Positions 1 through 8,028 of a DNA stretch of 64,000 nucleotides are shown piece by piece. The stretch is taken from positions 1,736,001-1,800,000 of the forward strand of contig NZ_JAGJBY010000002.1 of the NCBI RefSeq assembly GCF_020010905.1, written 5' to 3'. Source of the stretch: Streptomyces acidiscabies (lineage in GTDB: Bacteria; Actinomycetota; Actinomycetes; Streptomycetales; Streptomycetaceae). The notes under the pieces are model-generated. The model did no database searches. It saw only the letters and a program-made list of their open reading frames with translations, and was not told the DNA's origin. Numbering within the stretch: the first letter of the stretch is position 1; each line of letters begins with the position of its first letter. Made by a program: the position numbers and the translations under genes.

Positions 1-363
1 TACGTCACGACCGACGTGCTGCTCAACGGCATCAGAGTGGTCGCCTCGGGGGAGGCGCTGCTGTCGCCGGGGGCCACCCGGGCGCTGATCACCCGGTTCC
101 TCACCTCGCCCGCCGCGCCCGGGAATCTGCTGGCCGCCCCGGAGAAACTGGCCGAACTGACGCCCCGGGAACGGGAGGTGACCGTGTTCGCGGCCGAGGG
201 GAAGTCCAACGACGAGATCGCGGGGGAGCTGACGCTGAGCGTGCTGACCGTGCGGACCCACATCCACCGGGCCATGACGAAGCTGGGCGCCCGGGACCGG
301 GCCCAGCTCGTCGTCATCGCGTACCAGACCGGGCTCGTGCGGCCCTCTCCGCAGGGGTTCTGA
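1..363 (+). CDS. LuxR-type response regulator, C-terminal part (5' end outside window)
   Basis: The frame is open from the first base, so the start lies upstream of the window and only about the last 120 residues are seen. They hold a complete LuxR/GerE helix-turn-helix: LTPREREV, then EGKSNDEIA and the recognition helix VLTVRTHIHRAM, ending close to the C-terminus as in NarL/FixJ response regulators. The part before the HTH (linker with ARG-free GATRALITRFL) fits the end of a receiver domain and linker. The usual partner histidine kinase would be upstream, out of view. Family call is secure; the regulon cannot be inferred from the sequence. Confidence 0.9.
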   Translation, partial: YVTTDVLLNGIRVVASGEALLSPGATRALITRFLTSPAAPGNLLAAPEKLAELTPREREVTVFAAEGKSNDEIAGELTLSVLTVRTHIHRAMTKLGARDRAQLVVIAYQTGLVRPSPQGF

Positions 364-472
364 CGTACATCGCTGGTAGTACACAGGTGACAGCGGTGGT
401 ACGACGACGCGGGCACGGCTGTCGAAGAGCCTGGGTGTGACTGTTCGGCGGCGAGAGACAGGACACCCGGAT

Positions 473-1381
473 ATGAGGACACGAACACGGCTGGGGTTGG
501 CGGGAGCCTTCTCCTGCGCGGTGCTGGTGACGGTGGTGGGGATCGGACGCAGTGGGGGCGGCGGGGGCGGGGGCGGTGATGAGGAGGTCGTGGGGCCGTA
601 CGTCGCGCTCGGTGACTCGTACACCGCCGGGCCGAAGATTCCGGGGCAGGGCGGTGTGCCCGCCGGGTGCCAGCGGTCCGACCGGAACTATCCGGCGGTT
701 GTCGCGCGGAACCTCAAGGTGCCGCTCACGGACGTCAGTTGCACCGGGGCGACCATCGACGATCTGACCGCCGCGCAGAAGACCGAGGACGGCAGCAACC
801 CTGCGCAGTTCAGCGCTCTTTCGTCGGCGACCCGGCTGGTCACCCTCGGTATCGGTGGCAACGACATCGGGTTCGCCGCGACGATCACCGAGTGCGTGAA
901 GCTGGGCGTCCGCTACCAGATGGGGAGCCTGCTCAGCTCCAAGGGCGACAGCGCGCCCTGCCGGGAGAAGTACGACGCCGAGGTCGGACGGAAGATCGAC
1001 GCGCTCGGCGGGAAGCTCGCGGGGGCGCTGGCTGAGGTCGGGCGGCGGTCTCCCGAGGCGGAGGTGTACGTCGTCGGGTATCCGGCGGTCTTTCCCGAAC
1101 AGGGGGACTCCTGCGGGAGGTTGGGGCTGGCGCCGGGTGACGTCGTGTTCCTGCGGGAGCAGGAGCGGCGGCTCAACTCCGTGCTGAAGAAGGCGGCTTC
1201 GGGGGCGGGGGCGTCGTACGTCGACACGTACAAGCCGTCCGAGGGGCTGGGAGCCTGTGCGGGCAAGGGAGTTCGGTGGATCGAGCCGCTGATGCCCGCG
1301 GCGCCCGCCGCGCCGGTGCACCCCAATGAGAAAGGGGAGGCGGGGATGGCCGCGGCGGTCCTCGGTGTAGTACTCGAGTAG
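473..1381 (+). CDS. secreted SGNH/GDSL-family hydrolase (esterase/lipase type)
   Basis: A 302-residue protein with an N-terminal signal sequence (Arg-rich start, hydrophobic stretch at about residues 8-24) followed by a run of eight glycines. The four SGNH blocks are visible: block I GDSYTAG with the nucleophile Ser49, the glycine block CTGAT, block III GGND near residue 140, and the catalytic His in HPNEKGE near residue 283. Six cysteines in the mature part suggest disulfides, as in the Streptomyces secreted SGNH esterases. It should hydrolyse acyl esters outside the cell. The ATG at 473 was chosen over an upstream start at 437 because it leaves a normal signal peptide. It stands alone and is followed by a hairpin. 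Confidence 0.88.
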   Translation: MRTRTRLGLAGAFSCAVLVTVVGIGRSGGGGGGGGDEEVVGPYVALGDSYTAGPKIPGQGGVPAGCQRSDRNYPAVVARNLKVPLTDVSCTGATIDDLTAAQKTEDGSNPAQFSALSSATRLVTLGIGGNDIGFAATITECVKLGVRYQMGSLLSSKGDSAPCREKYDAEVGRKIDALGGKLAGALAEVGRRSPEAEVYVVGYPAVFPEQGDSCGRLGLAPGDVVFLREQERRLNSVLKKAASGAGASYVDTYKPSEGLGACAGKGVRWIEPLMPAAPAAPVHPNEKGEAGMAAAVLGVVLE

Positions 1382-1395
1382 GAGGCGGTGACTCC

Positions 1396-1425
1396 GGAAG
1401 TACTACCGTTTCGGTAGGGCCTTCC
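1396..1425 (+). terminator. hairpin after the SGNH hydrolase gene
   Basis: An inner stem CTACCG/CGGTAG (1403-1408 with 1412-1417, loop TTT) sits inside an outer GGAAG/CTTCC pair (1396-1400 with 1421-1425). It starts 15 bp after the stop codon. There is no T-run, which is common for Streptomyces terminators. Confidence 0.5.
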
Positions 1426-1523
1426 ACGGTTTCAGCAGGTCAAAGTGGGAACGACAGTACGACGCGCAAGGGGACCCTTCCCAGCGAGGCTTTAGGTGAC
1501 ACCCGAGATTCTGGAGTATCGCC

Positions 1524-3851
1524 TTGGCCACCTTCCTGCACCGACTGGGCCGCCTGGCCTTTCGACGACGCTGGTACGTCGTCCTGATCTGGGCCGCCGT
1601 CGTCGCCTTCGTGGGCCTCGGCGCCATGAAGGCCACCGGCACCACCGACGAAGAGTTCTCGATGCCCGGCATCGAGTCCCAGAAGGCGTTCGACCTCATG
1701 GAGCAGCGCTTCCCGGGCGCGGCGGCCGACGGCGCCACCGCACGGGTCGTGTTCGTCGCCCCCGACGGGCAGAAGGTCACCGCCACCGAGAACAAGAACG
1801 CCATCGAGGAGGCCGTCGCCTCGCTCAAGGACGGCTCCCAAGTCGCCGGTGTCGCCGACCCGTTCACCGCGAAGGCGGTCAGTGCGGACGGGTCCACCGC
1901 GTATGCCGTCGTCACCTACAAGGTGACCGCCACCGATGTCTCCGACGCCAGTCACACCGCTCTCGACAAGGCCATCGATCACGCTCGTGACGCCGGGCTC
2001 ACGGTCGAGGCGGGGGGCTCTGCGATGGATGCGGGCGGGGGGCCCGGTGGCGTCGCCGAGGTCATTGGCATCGCCATCGCCGCCGTCGTACTCCTCATCA
2101 CGTTCGGGTCGCTCGCTGCTGCTGGGCTGCCGTTGCTGACCGCGATCATCGGGGTTGCGATCACGATGCTGTCGATCACGCTGCTGGGGAGTGCCCTCGG
2201 GCTGTCCAGCAGTACCGGGACGCTGGCGATGATGCTGGGGCTGGCTGTCGGGATCGACTATGCGTTGTTCGTCGTGTCGCGCTTCCGGGAGGAGCGGGCT
2301 CGGGGGCGGGATGCGTACGAGGCTGCGGGGATGGCCGTTGGGACTGCCGGGTCGGCTGTGGTGTTTGCCGGGTTGACTGTGGTCATCGCGTTGGCGGGGC
2401 TTGCGGTTGTTGGGATTCCGATGCTGACGAAGATGGGGCTGGCGGCGGCGGGGGCGGTGGTTGTCGCTGTGCTGGTTGCGTTGACTGTGGTGCCGGCGTT
2501 GTTGGGGTTCTGGCCTGATGCGGTGTTGAAGCGGGCGGAGCGGGCTGGTCGGGGGGAGTCGGCGGGGCTGGCTGGGTCGGCGGGGCTGGTCGAGCCTGCG
2601 GGTCGGAAGGGTCGGAAGGGTCGGAAGGGGCTTAGGGCGTGGAAGGGGCGAGGGGGGTCGGATAATCGCACCGTCGCTCCTATTTCCGCGTCCGCTTCTG
2701 CCGCCCCCGACAACATGGGCACCCGCTGGGCCCGCTTCGTCCTCCGTCGGCCCCTTCCCGTCATGATCCTCGGCGTCATCGGTCTCGGCGCCCTCGCGCT
2801 GCCCGTGACCGGACTCCAGCTCGGCATGCCGGGCGACGAGGCGAAGCCGACGTCCACCACCGAGCGGCGGGCCTACGACGCGCTCGCCGACGGTTTCGGA
2901 CCGGGGTTCAACGGTCCCCTCACGATCGTCGTCGACGCCAAGGGCACCGGCGACGTCAAGGCCGCCGCGTCGACGATCAGCGAGAAGATCGCCGGCACCA
3001 AGGGCATCGTCTCGGTGTCCCCGGCCCGCTTCGACAAGGCCGGCGACACCGCCGTGTTCAGCGCGACGCCCGCCACCGCGCCGACCGACGAGAAGACGAA
3101 GACGCTGGTCAAGACGATCCGCTCGGAGCGGCCCGGCGTCGAGGCGGCGGCCGGCGCGCAGTTCGAGGTCACCGGCACCACCGCCCTCAACATCGACGTC
3201 TCCGACAAGGTGCAGGGCGCGCTGATCCCGTACCTCGTCACCGTCGTCGGCCTCGCGATCCTGCTCCTGCTGGTCGTCTTCCGCTCGATCCTGGTCCCGC
3301 TCAAGGCGGCGCTCGGCTTCCTCCTGTCCGTCCTCGCGGCGCTCGGCGCGGTCGTCATCGTCTTCCAGGACGGCCACGCGGCGAGCCTGTTCGGCGTCGA
3401 CCAGACCGGTCCGATCATGAGCCTGATGCCGATCTTCATGGTCGGGATCGTCTTCGGGCTCGCCATGGACTACGAGGTGTTCCTCGTCTCCCGCATGCGC
3501 GAGGGCTACGTCCACGGCGACTCCGCCCACGAAGCCGTCGTCTCCGGCTTCCGGCACAGCGCACGCGTGGTCGTCGCCGCCGCGCTCATCATGATCGCCG
3601 TGTTCGCCGGGTTCATCGGCGAGAGCGAGTCCATGATCAAGATGATCGGCTTCGGGCTTGCTACGGCGGTGCTGTTCGACGCGTTCGTCGTCCGTATGGC
3701 GATCGTGCCGGCGGTGCTTGCGCTGCTGGGGGATCGGGCGTGGTGGCTGCCGAAGTGGCTCGACCGGGTGTTGCCGAACGTCGATATCGAGGGGGAGGCG
3801 TTGGTGAAGGCTGCGGACGAGACGCCGGTTCAGGAGCCGGTGAGGGTGTAG
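1524..3851 (+). CDS. MMPL-family RND transporter
   Basis: A 775-residue two-lobed MMPL/RND exporter. Each half has one N-terminal helix, an extracytoplasmic loop and a five-helix bundle. The proton-relay type motifs are GLAVGIDYALFVVSRFREE in the first half and GLAMDYEVFLVSRMREG in the second. The start is TTG at 1524, with GGAG seven bases before it; no ATG fits the family N-terminus (FLHRLGRLAFRRRW). The two lobes are joined at about residues 350-395 by a low-complexity, basic linker containing three GRK repeats (2605-2633). From about 2080 to 2690 codons use many NNG/NNT third positions (GTT, TTG, GGG) unlike the C-rich codons on both sides. Likely exports a lipid, drug or polyketide; the substrate is unknown. 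Confidence 0.92.
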   Translation: MATFLHRLGRLAFRRRWYVVLIWAAVVAFVGLGAMKATGTTDEEFSMPGIESQKAFDLMEQRFPGAAADGATARVVFVAPDGQKVTATENKNAIEEAVASLKDGSQVAGVADPFTAKAVSADGSTAYAVVTYKVTATDVSDASHTALDKAIDHARDAGLTVEAGGSAMDAGGGPGGVAEVIGIAIAAVVLLITFGSLAAAGLPLLTAIIGVAITMLSITLLGSALGLSSSTGTLAMMLGLAVGIDYALFVVSRFREERARGRDAYEAAGMAVGTAGSAVVFAGLTVVIALAGLAVVGIPMLTKMGLAAAGAVVVAVLVALTVVPALLGFWPDAVLKRAERAGRGESAGLAGSAGLVEPAGRKGRKGRKGLRAWKGRGGSDNRTVAPISASASAAPDNMGTRWARFVLRRPLPVMILGVIGLGALALPVTGLQLGMPGDEAKPTSTTERRAYDALADGFGPGFNGPLTIVVDAKGTGDVKAAASTISEKIAGTKGIVSVSPARFDKAGDTAVFSATPATAPTDEKTKTLVKTIRSERPGVEAAAGAQFEVTGTTALNIDVSDKVQGALIPYLVTVVGLAILLLLVVFRSILVPLKAALGFLLSVLAALGAVVIVFQDGHAASLFGVDQTGPIMSLMPIFMVGIVFGLAMDYEVFLVSRMREGYVHGDSAHEAVVSGFRHSARVVVAAALIMIAVFAGFIGESESMIKMIGFGLATAVLFDAFVVRMAIVPAVLALLGDRAWWLPKWLDRVLPNVDIEGEALVKAADETPVQEPVRV

Positions 3852-3899
3852 GGCGGGGGGCTTGAGGGGCTCGTCGGCGGGCTGGTCGGCGGCGTAGGT

Positions 3900-3951
3900 C
3901 GGGCTCGATGCGGTCGTACAAGGTGATATTCGTACGACGATGTCGAGCCCG
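3900..3951. terminator. hairpin between convergent MMPL and macrodomain genes
   Basis: Two stacked perfect stems, CGGGCTCGA/TCGAGCCCG (3900-3908 with 3943-3951) and GTCGTAC/GTACGAC (3913-3919 with 3932-3938), are separated by a 4x4 internal loop. They lie between the two convergent stop codons, so the hairpin could serve as a bidirectional terminator. Confidence 0.7.
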
Positions 3952-3962
3952 GCCGTCCCGCG

Positions 3963-4901
3963 TCAGCTCTGTCCGAGCACTCGGCGGTACGCGTTCTCGT
4001 CGTCCTCGCCGAACACCGTGAACACGACCCGGTCGAACCGGCCGGGGTGGTGGTCCAGCCACTCAGCCACCGTGCGGACCGCCACCGGGGCCGCCGCCTC
4101 CTTCGGGTAGCCGAAGACGCCGGTGCTGATCGCGCACAGGCCGACCGTGCGGACGTCGTCCAGCTCGGCCGCGAGGTCCAGGCATGCGCGGTACGACGAG
4201 GCCAGGGCCTCCGCGTCGCTCTGTGCCGGGCGGCCCTGGACCACGGGGCCGACCGTGTGCAGTACGTACCTGGCCGGCAGGTGGTAGCCCCGTGTCACCT
4301 TCGCGACGCCGGTCGGTTCGGGGGCGCCCTGCGCGTCGTACACCGCCTTGCAGTCGTCCCGCAGGCGCGGGCCCGCCGCGGAGTGGATCGCGTTGTCGAT
4401 GCAGGGGTGCAGGGGGCGGAAGCAGCCGAGGAGGCCGCTGTTCGCGGCGTTCACGATGGCGTCCGTGGCGAGGGTGGTGATGTCGCCGCGCCACAGGGAG
4501 GTACGGCCGTCGGGGGTGGGGAGGTCGGTGGGGGACGTCGTTGTACGCAGCCCGCGTTCGCCGGCCAGCAGCGCGTCCAGTTCGTGGTTCGTGCCCTCGG
4601 GGAGGGGGCCGGGGTCGCGCACCGTCAGCAGGGCGCGCAGGACCTGGCGTGCGGTGGCGGGGTCCTGCAACTCGGGGAGCGAGCCGGGGGCCAGGCCGAG
4701 GCGTGCTGTCGCCGGGTCACCGTTCATGAGGCGCAGCGCGTTGCGGACGTGCGCGTCCAGCTGGTCCGCCGGGGCGGGGGGTGCGGTGGGGTGGAACGGG
4801 GTGTCCAGGTCGACGCCCGTCCGGTACTCGGCGAGGGGGAGGACCCGTGGTCCTCTGCGCGGCGTGAGGAACGTCGGCGGGGTCAGGGGAAAGTCCGGCA
4901 T
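3963..4901 (-). CDS. zinc-dependent macrodomain protein-ADP-ribose hydrolase
   Basis: 312 residues. The N-terminal half is helical and the macrodomain starts at about residue 135 with LWRGDITTLATDAIVNAANSG. The motif LLGCFRPLHPCIDNAIH holds the Cys and His residues that bind zinc in the Zn-macro class, and STGVFGYP forms the second substrate loop. In the families studied, Zn-macrodomain proteins are encoded next to class M sirtuins (SirTM) and remove the ADP-ribose that SirTM puts on a protein. That context holds here: the sirtuin remnant ends at 4903, one base before this start codon, so the two form one transcription unit. The family's usual further partners (lipoylated GcvH-L and LplA2) are not in the window. 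Confidence 0.88.
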   Translation of the reverse strand: MPDFPLTPPTFLTPRRGPRVLPLAEYRTGVDLDTPFHPTAPPAPADQLDAHVRNALRLMNGDPATARLGLAPGSLPELQDPATARQVLRALLTVRDPGPLPEGTNHELDALLAGERGLRTTTSPTDLPTPDGRTSLWRGDITTLATDAIVNAANSGLLGCFRPLHPCIDNAIHSAAGPRLRDDCKAVYDAQGAPEPTGVAKVTRGYHLPARYVLHTVGPVVQGRPAQSDAEALASSYRACLDLAAELDDVRTVGLCAISTGVFGYPKEAAAPVAVRTVAEWLDHHPGRFDRVVFTVFGEDDENAYRRVLGQS

Positions 4902-4902
4902 C

Positions 4903-5959
4903 TCAGGGCACCAGGAAATCGTCCGCCCGCACCGGGATGGACAGGGCTCTTCTGCCGAGGTCGGCGGGGACCTCGGGGTGGTTCGGGTTGATACGGACCA
5001 GGCGGGCGCCGGGGGTGTGTCGCACGAGGTTCTCCAGGGGGTGGCGGATGACGCCGGGGGTGTTGAAGCCGGCGCCGAGTTCTAGGGCTAGGAGGGTGGG
5101 GGGAGGGGTTGGGGGTTGGGGTGGTGGCTGAGTGGTTCGGCTACTGGGCCATGGGGTGGTGGGTGGGGGAGGGGGCGTCGGCTGGGTGGGCGGTGGCTGA
5201 GTGGTTCGGCCACTTTGCCAATCGGCCGGCGTTGGTCGGGTGGCTGGTGTGGGTGGTGTGGCCGGCGTGGGTGGTGCGGGTGGCGTGGGCGGTGCGGTCA
5301 GTGGCTGAGTGGCTCAGCCACTCAGCCAATGGGAATTGGCTCAGCCATTTTGCCAGTCGCTCGCCCGTGGGCATGAACGCGTCGTCCACGAACCCCGGCC
5401 CCACCCGTACGTTGGGGAAGACCTCGCCGCCGCAGTTCGGGCAGACCGGCAGCGCCCCGGGGTCCCGGACCCGGCCGGTCTCGCGGTCGTACGCGGCGAG
5501 GATCCGTTCGAGGAACGGTGCGCTCGGCCAGGTCTCGCGTGTGCAGGGCGTCGTGCACTGGAGGAACCCGTAGTCGCCCTGCGGGGTGAAGATCCGGTCG
5601 GGGGCGAAGCCGTTGCGGGCGAAGAGGCCGTCGACGTTGGAGGTCAGCACCCAGTGGTCGCGGTCGCCGACGAGTTCGCGGAGCCGCCGGTAGAGGGGGT
5701 TCGCGCCGGTGCCGTACCGGATGTCGGTGATGTGGACGGCCCAGTACCCCCACATCATGTCCGGCGGCAACGGCACGCCCAGCAGATAGCGGGAGCGCAG
5801 CCCGAGCCGGTGCAGCGCGGGCAGCAGTTCGCGGAAGCGGTCGGCGTCGCCGTAGTCATACCCGGCCGCCGCGCTCAGCCCGGCGCCCGCACCGACGAGC
5901 ACCGCGTCGGCCTCGTCGAGCCAGCGGTGGAAGGTGTCTCGGAGGGTGCCTCGAACCAT
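4903..5959 (-). pseudogene. class M sirtuin (SirTM), frameshifted and expanded by repeats
   Basis: The N-terminal part reads as a Sir2-family ADP-ribosyltransferase of the macrodomain-linked class: VGAGAGLSAAAG for NAD binding, WVLTSNVDGLF, and a cysteine pair CPNCGG. That frame stops at 5141. The true C-terminus lies in another frame at 4903-5095 and reads LALELGAGFNTPGVIRHP...ADDFLVP before its stop at 4903. Between them is about 230 bp of low-complexity sequence built from copies of a TGGCTGAGTGG palindrome. The C-terminal frame is open from 4903 up to about 5314, so one single-base change inside the repeat would rejoin both parts around a Pro/Thr-rich insert of some 60 residues. Either the gene is inactive or the repeat shifts phase. 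ATG 5959 was preferred; TTG 6019 is an alternative start. Confidence 0.8.
5126..5356. repeat. palindromic repeat cluster inside the sirtuin gene
   Basis: Copies of GTGGCTGAGTGGYTCRGCYAC-like sequence occur at about 5123, 5199 and 5301, each followed by a Y-rich CCA tail. The last copy is a perfect 27-bp palindrome (5302-5328, centre 5315) followed by CCAAT-GGGA-ATTGG and a further GGCTCAGCCA. The stretches between copies (5150-5198, 5232-5300) are GGTGGG/GCGTGG low-complexity. On the coding strand the copies give repeated LAKWL/AEWLSHSA peptides, so the cluster looks like local amplification of the sirtuin's own segment. Confidence 0.75.
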
Positions 5960-6093
5960 CGCCGCTGTTTCCTCGTCTCCGTACCAAGTCCCGTCCCCGG
6001 GGCCGGGGTTCCGCTCCAACGTACGGGGGTGGAAAGGGAACGTCCCGGTTCACTTCGGACCGCCGCTGGTCAAAAACCGACCGGAAACGCACG

Positions 6094-6123
6094 GAAGGCC
6101 CGCAGGGAGCTGCGGGCCTTCCA
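6094..6123 (-). terminator. terminator of the LAETG surface-protein gene
   Basis: A perfect 13-bp stem (6094-6106 with 6111-6123) with loop GGAG, starting 13 bp after the stop codon at 6137. On the minus strand it is followed by a T-rich patch (GGTTTTTGACC). Confidence 0.8.
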
Positions 6124-6136
6124 CGTACGTGGGTGC

Positions 6137-6883
6137 TCAGTTGCCGGCGGCCTTGCGGCGGCGCAGCGCGAAGACCGTGCCCGCGCCGACGGCGATCATG
6201 CCGACGGCGATCCCGGCGGCCGGAGCGGTGTAGTCGCTCGCACCGGTCTCGGCGAGGTGGGTGGAACCGCCCGCAGGGGTGGGGGCGTTGCCCGCGGGGG
6301 CGGCCGGGGTGGAGGTGGAGGGGCTCGGCTCCGGGGACGGTGAGGTCGCCGCCGAGGAAGAGGACGAGGGGGACGGCGAGGGCGAGTTCGGGGCCGACGG
6401 GGTCGGGCTCGGCGACGGGTACCACGCGGGGCACGCCTTCGACGGGGTCACCAGCGCCGGCGTGATGTCCTGGTCGACGTACCCGCCCGCCTTGACGTGG
6501 ATCCGGTACGTCCAGTCCGGCGTCCAGTCGACCGGGATGTCGACGCTGGTGCCCTGCGCCGAGGAGTGCTCGATCGTCTTGCTGCCGATGTCGCGGTACT
6601 GGTCGTCCGGCATCGAGAGCTTGATCTGCACCGAGACGGTGGCCGGGGTGCCGGTCGGGTCCACGTCGGTGACGCGGATGAAGCCGTGGCCGTCCGCGCC
6701 GCACTCGGCCGAGGCCGAGAAGTCACGGATGTTGCACGCCGACGCGCTGCCCGCGACGGTCAGACAGAGGGCCGCCGCAGCGACCGGAACGCCTATGAGA
6801 CGTGTCGCGCGCAGCACGCGGACACGGGGAGGAAGGGACACGAACGTCCTTAGGAAAGACCTGTGGAAGAGCCTGACCCCCAC
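6137..6883 (-). CDS. secreted cell-wall protein with LAETG sortase signal
   Basis: 248 residues. A signal peptide (hydrophobic segment at about residues 28-48, ending SASA) is followed by a domain of about 115 residues with conserved Cys (ACNIRDFSASAEC) and a fibronectin-like strand pattern, a Ser/Pro-rich wall spanner (PSPSPSPSSSSS), and a C-terminal sorting signal. That signal is LAETG, a hydrophobic helix, then RRRKAAGN. LAxTG is the form used by class E sortases of Streptomyces, as for the chaplins. The protein should be covalently linked to peptidoglycan. Its ligand or partner is unknown. It stands alone with its own terminator. Confidence 0.88.
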   Translation of the reverse strand: MGVRLFHRSFLRTFVSLPPRVRVLRATRLIGVPVAAAALCLTVAGSASACNIRDFSASAECGADGHGFIRVTDVDPTGTPATVSVQIKLSMPDDQYRDIGSKTIEHSSAQGTSVDIPVDWTPDWTYRIHVKAGGYVDQDITPALVTPSKACPAWYPSPSPTPSAPNSPSPSPSSSSSAATSPSPEPSPSTSTPAAPAGNAPTPAGGSTHLAETGASDYTAPAAGIAVGMIAVGAGTVFALRRRKAAGN

Positions 6884-7005
6884 GTCCTACAAGTCCGCCG
6901 AATCCCCTGTCAATCTACTGTCACCGCAGGTCAGGAGGTGTTCAACGGCTCCCCATGGACACCTCGTCCTCCCCTCAAGCGCCGGTCAAGACGGCCATGC
7001 CGCGG

Positions 7006-7911
7006 TCATCCGTGGGAGTGCTGGTCCGTACCCGCGGTGAACGCCGCCGTGCGCACCTTCCCGTCGGCCTTGAAGTCCAGGAACAGCCGGTACGTTCCCG
7101 TGCTCGGCACGTCCGCCGTGAACCGCACCTCCGTCGCCCCGCTCTTGTCGTCGTGCGGATGCACATGCAGGTACGCGAGGTCCCCCGCCCGCAGCGCGAC
7201 GAGATGCCCGTTCGCCCCGAGGTACGGCTGCAGCCTCACCGGCCGCCCCTCCTTGCTGACCGTGAACCTCAACTCGCTCCCCTCGCCGGCCGCGAGCCCG
7301 CCGTCCAGCGCGACGGTGTACCCGTCGACGGTCACCTCCCTCACCGGCGCCGGAACCTTCTCGGCCTCGTACTCCCCGGCGACCGTCAGATCCGACCCCA
7401 GCGTGAGGTTCTCCTTCCCCTCGCCCGGCGTGAAGTCCGCGAACACTCGGTAGCTCCCCGGCTCCGACAGCGTCACCGGCGTACTCCACGTCCCGTCCGC
7501 CGCCCGGCTCGGGTGCAGATGCCGGTACTCGGTCAGGTCCCGCGAGGCCACGATGAGGTGCAGCTCCTTCTCGTGCTCGACCCGGTACGACGTGACCGGC
7601 CTGCCGTCCGTCCCCCGCACGGTGAACCTGATCACCCCGGCCCTGTCCGCCATCAGCGCCTTGCTCTCCAGGTCCAGCGTGTACCCGCCCTCGCTGACCT
7701 GGAGCCCGGCGGGGACGGGGGCGGTGCTCTGGCCGCCGGACTCCTCGTGCGAGCCGCTCTCGTGTGCGCCGCCCTCGTGGGACTCGCTCCGGTGAGCGGC
7801 GTTCTCCGTGCCGGTGTCGAACGGGCCGACCAGCGCACCCACCCCGTACGCGGCCCCGAACGACACGGCGAGCGCGGCACCGAATGCGCCGATCTTCTGG
7901 AGGGGGTTCAT
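7006..7911 (-). CDS. secreted protein, probably copper-related, with a His-rich segment
   Basis: 301 residues. One N-terminal hydrophobic segment (about residues 8-28) is followed by a His/Glu/Ser-rich stretch (residues 38-58) and then a body of beta-strand-rich repeats with HLHP and LHVHPHDD motifs. Such HxHP sequences are typical metal-binding sites. The family has no assigned biochemical role that I can name. Its promoter carries two CsoR-type operators at 7941-7992, which supports a role in copper handling at or outside the membrane. No copper chaperone or P-type ATPase is adjacent. Confidence 0.75.
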   Translation of the reverse strand: MNPLQKIGAFGAALAVSFGAAYGVGALVGPFDTGTENAAHRSESHEGGAHESGSHEESGGQSTAPVPAGLQVSEGGYTLDLESKALMADRAGVIRFTVRGTDGRPVTSYRVEHEKELHLIVASRDLTEYRHLHPSRAADGTWSTPVTLSEPGSYRVFADFTPGEGKENLTLGSDLTVAGEYEAEKVPAPVREVTVDGYTVALDGGLAAGEGSELRFTVSKEGRPVRLQPYLGANGHLVALRAGDLAYLHVHPHDDKSGATEVRFTADVPSTGTYRLFLDFKADGKVRTAAFTAGTDQHSHG

Positions 7912-7940
7912 GGCGGGCTCCCTGTTCTGCCTCTCCGGTG

Positions 7941-7992
7941 GTATACCCCAGGGGGGTACGGGACTCCGACTCTATACCCCGGCGGGGTATAG
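7941..7992 (-). promoter_or_regulatory. two CsoR-like copper operators upstream of the secreted protein
   Basis: Site 2, CTATACCCCGGCGGGGTATAG (7972-7992 except that its last base is written here as part of the span), is a perfect inverted repeat with 9-bp arms and a 3-nt centre. Site 1 at 7941-7959 is an imperfect copy, GTATACCCC-A-GGGGGGTAC. TACCCC-N-GGGGTA is the operator type bound by the copper sensor CsoR. Site 1 starts 30 bp upstream of the start codon at 7911, so a bound repressor would cover the promoter. Confidence 0.75.
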
Positions 7993-8028
7993 GGAAAGCC
8001 GGGTGTTCCACCGGGCGGGGCCTCGCGG

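Noticed and set aside
1440..3557. Large antisense frame of 705 codons opposite the MMPL gene
   Set aside because: Typical high-GC antisense open frame, rich in Arg, Asp and Gly and without domains; the MMPL frame is clearly the coding one.
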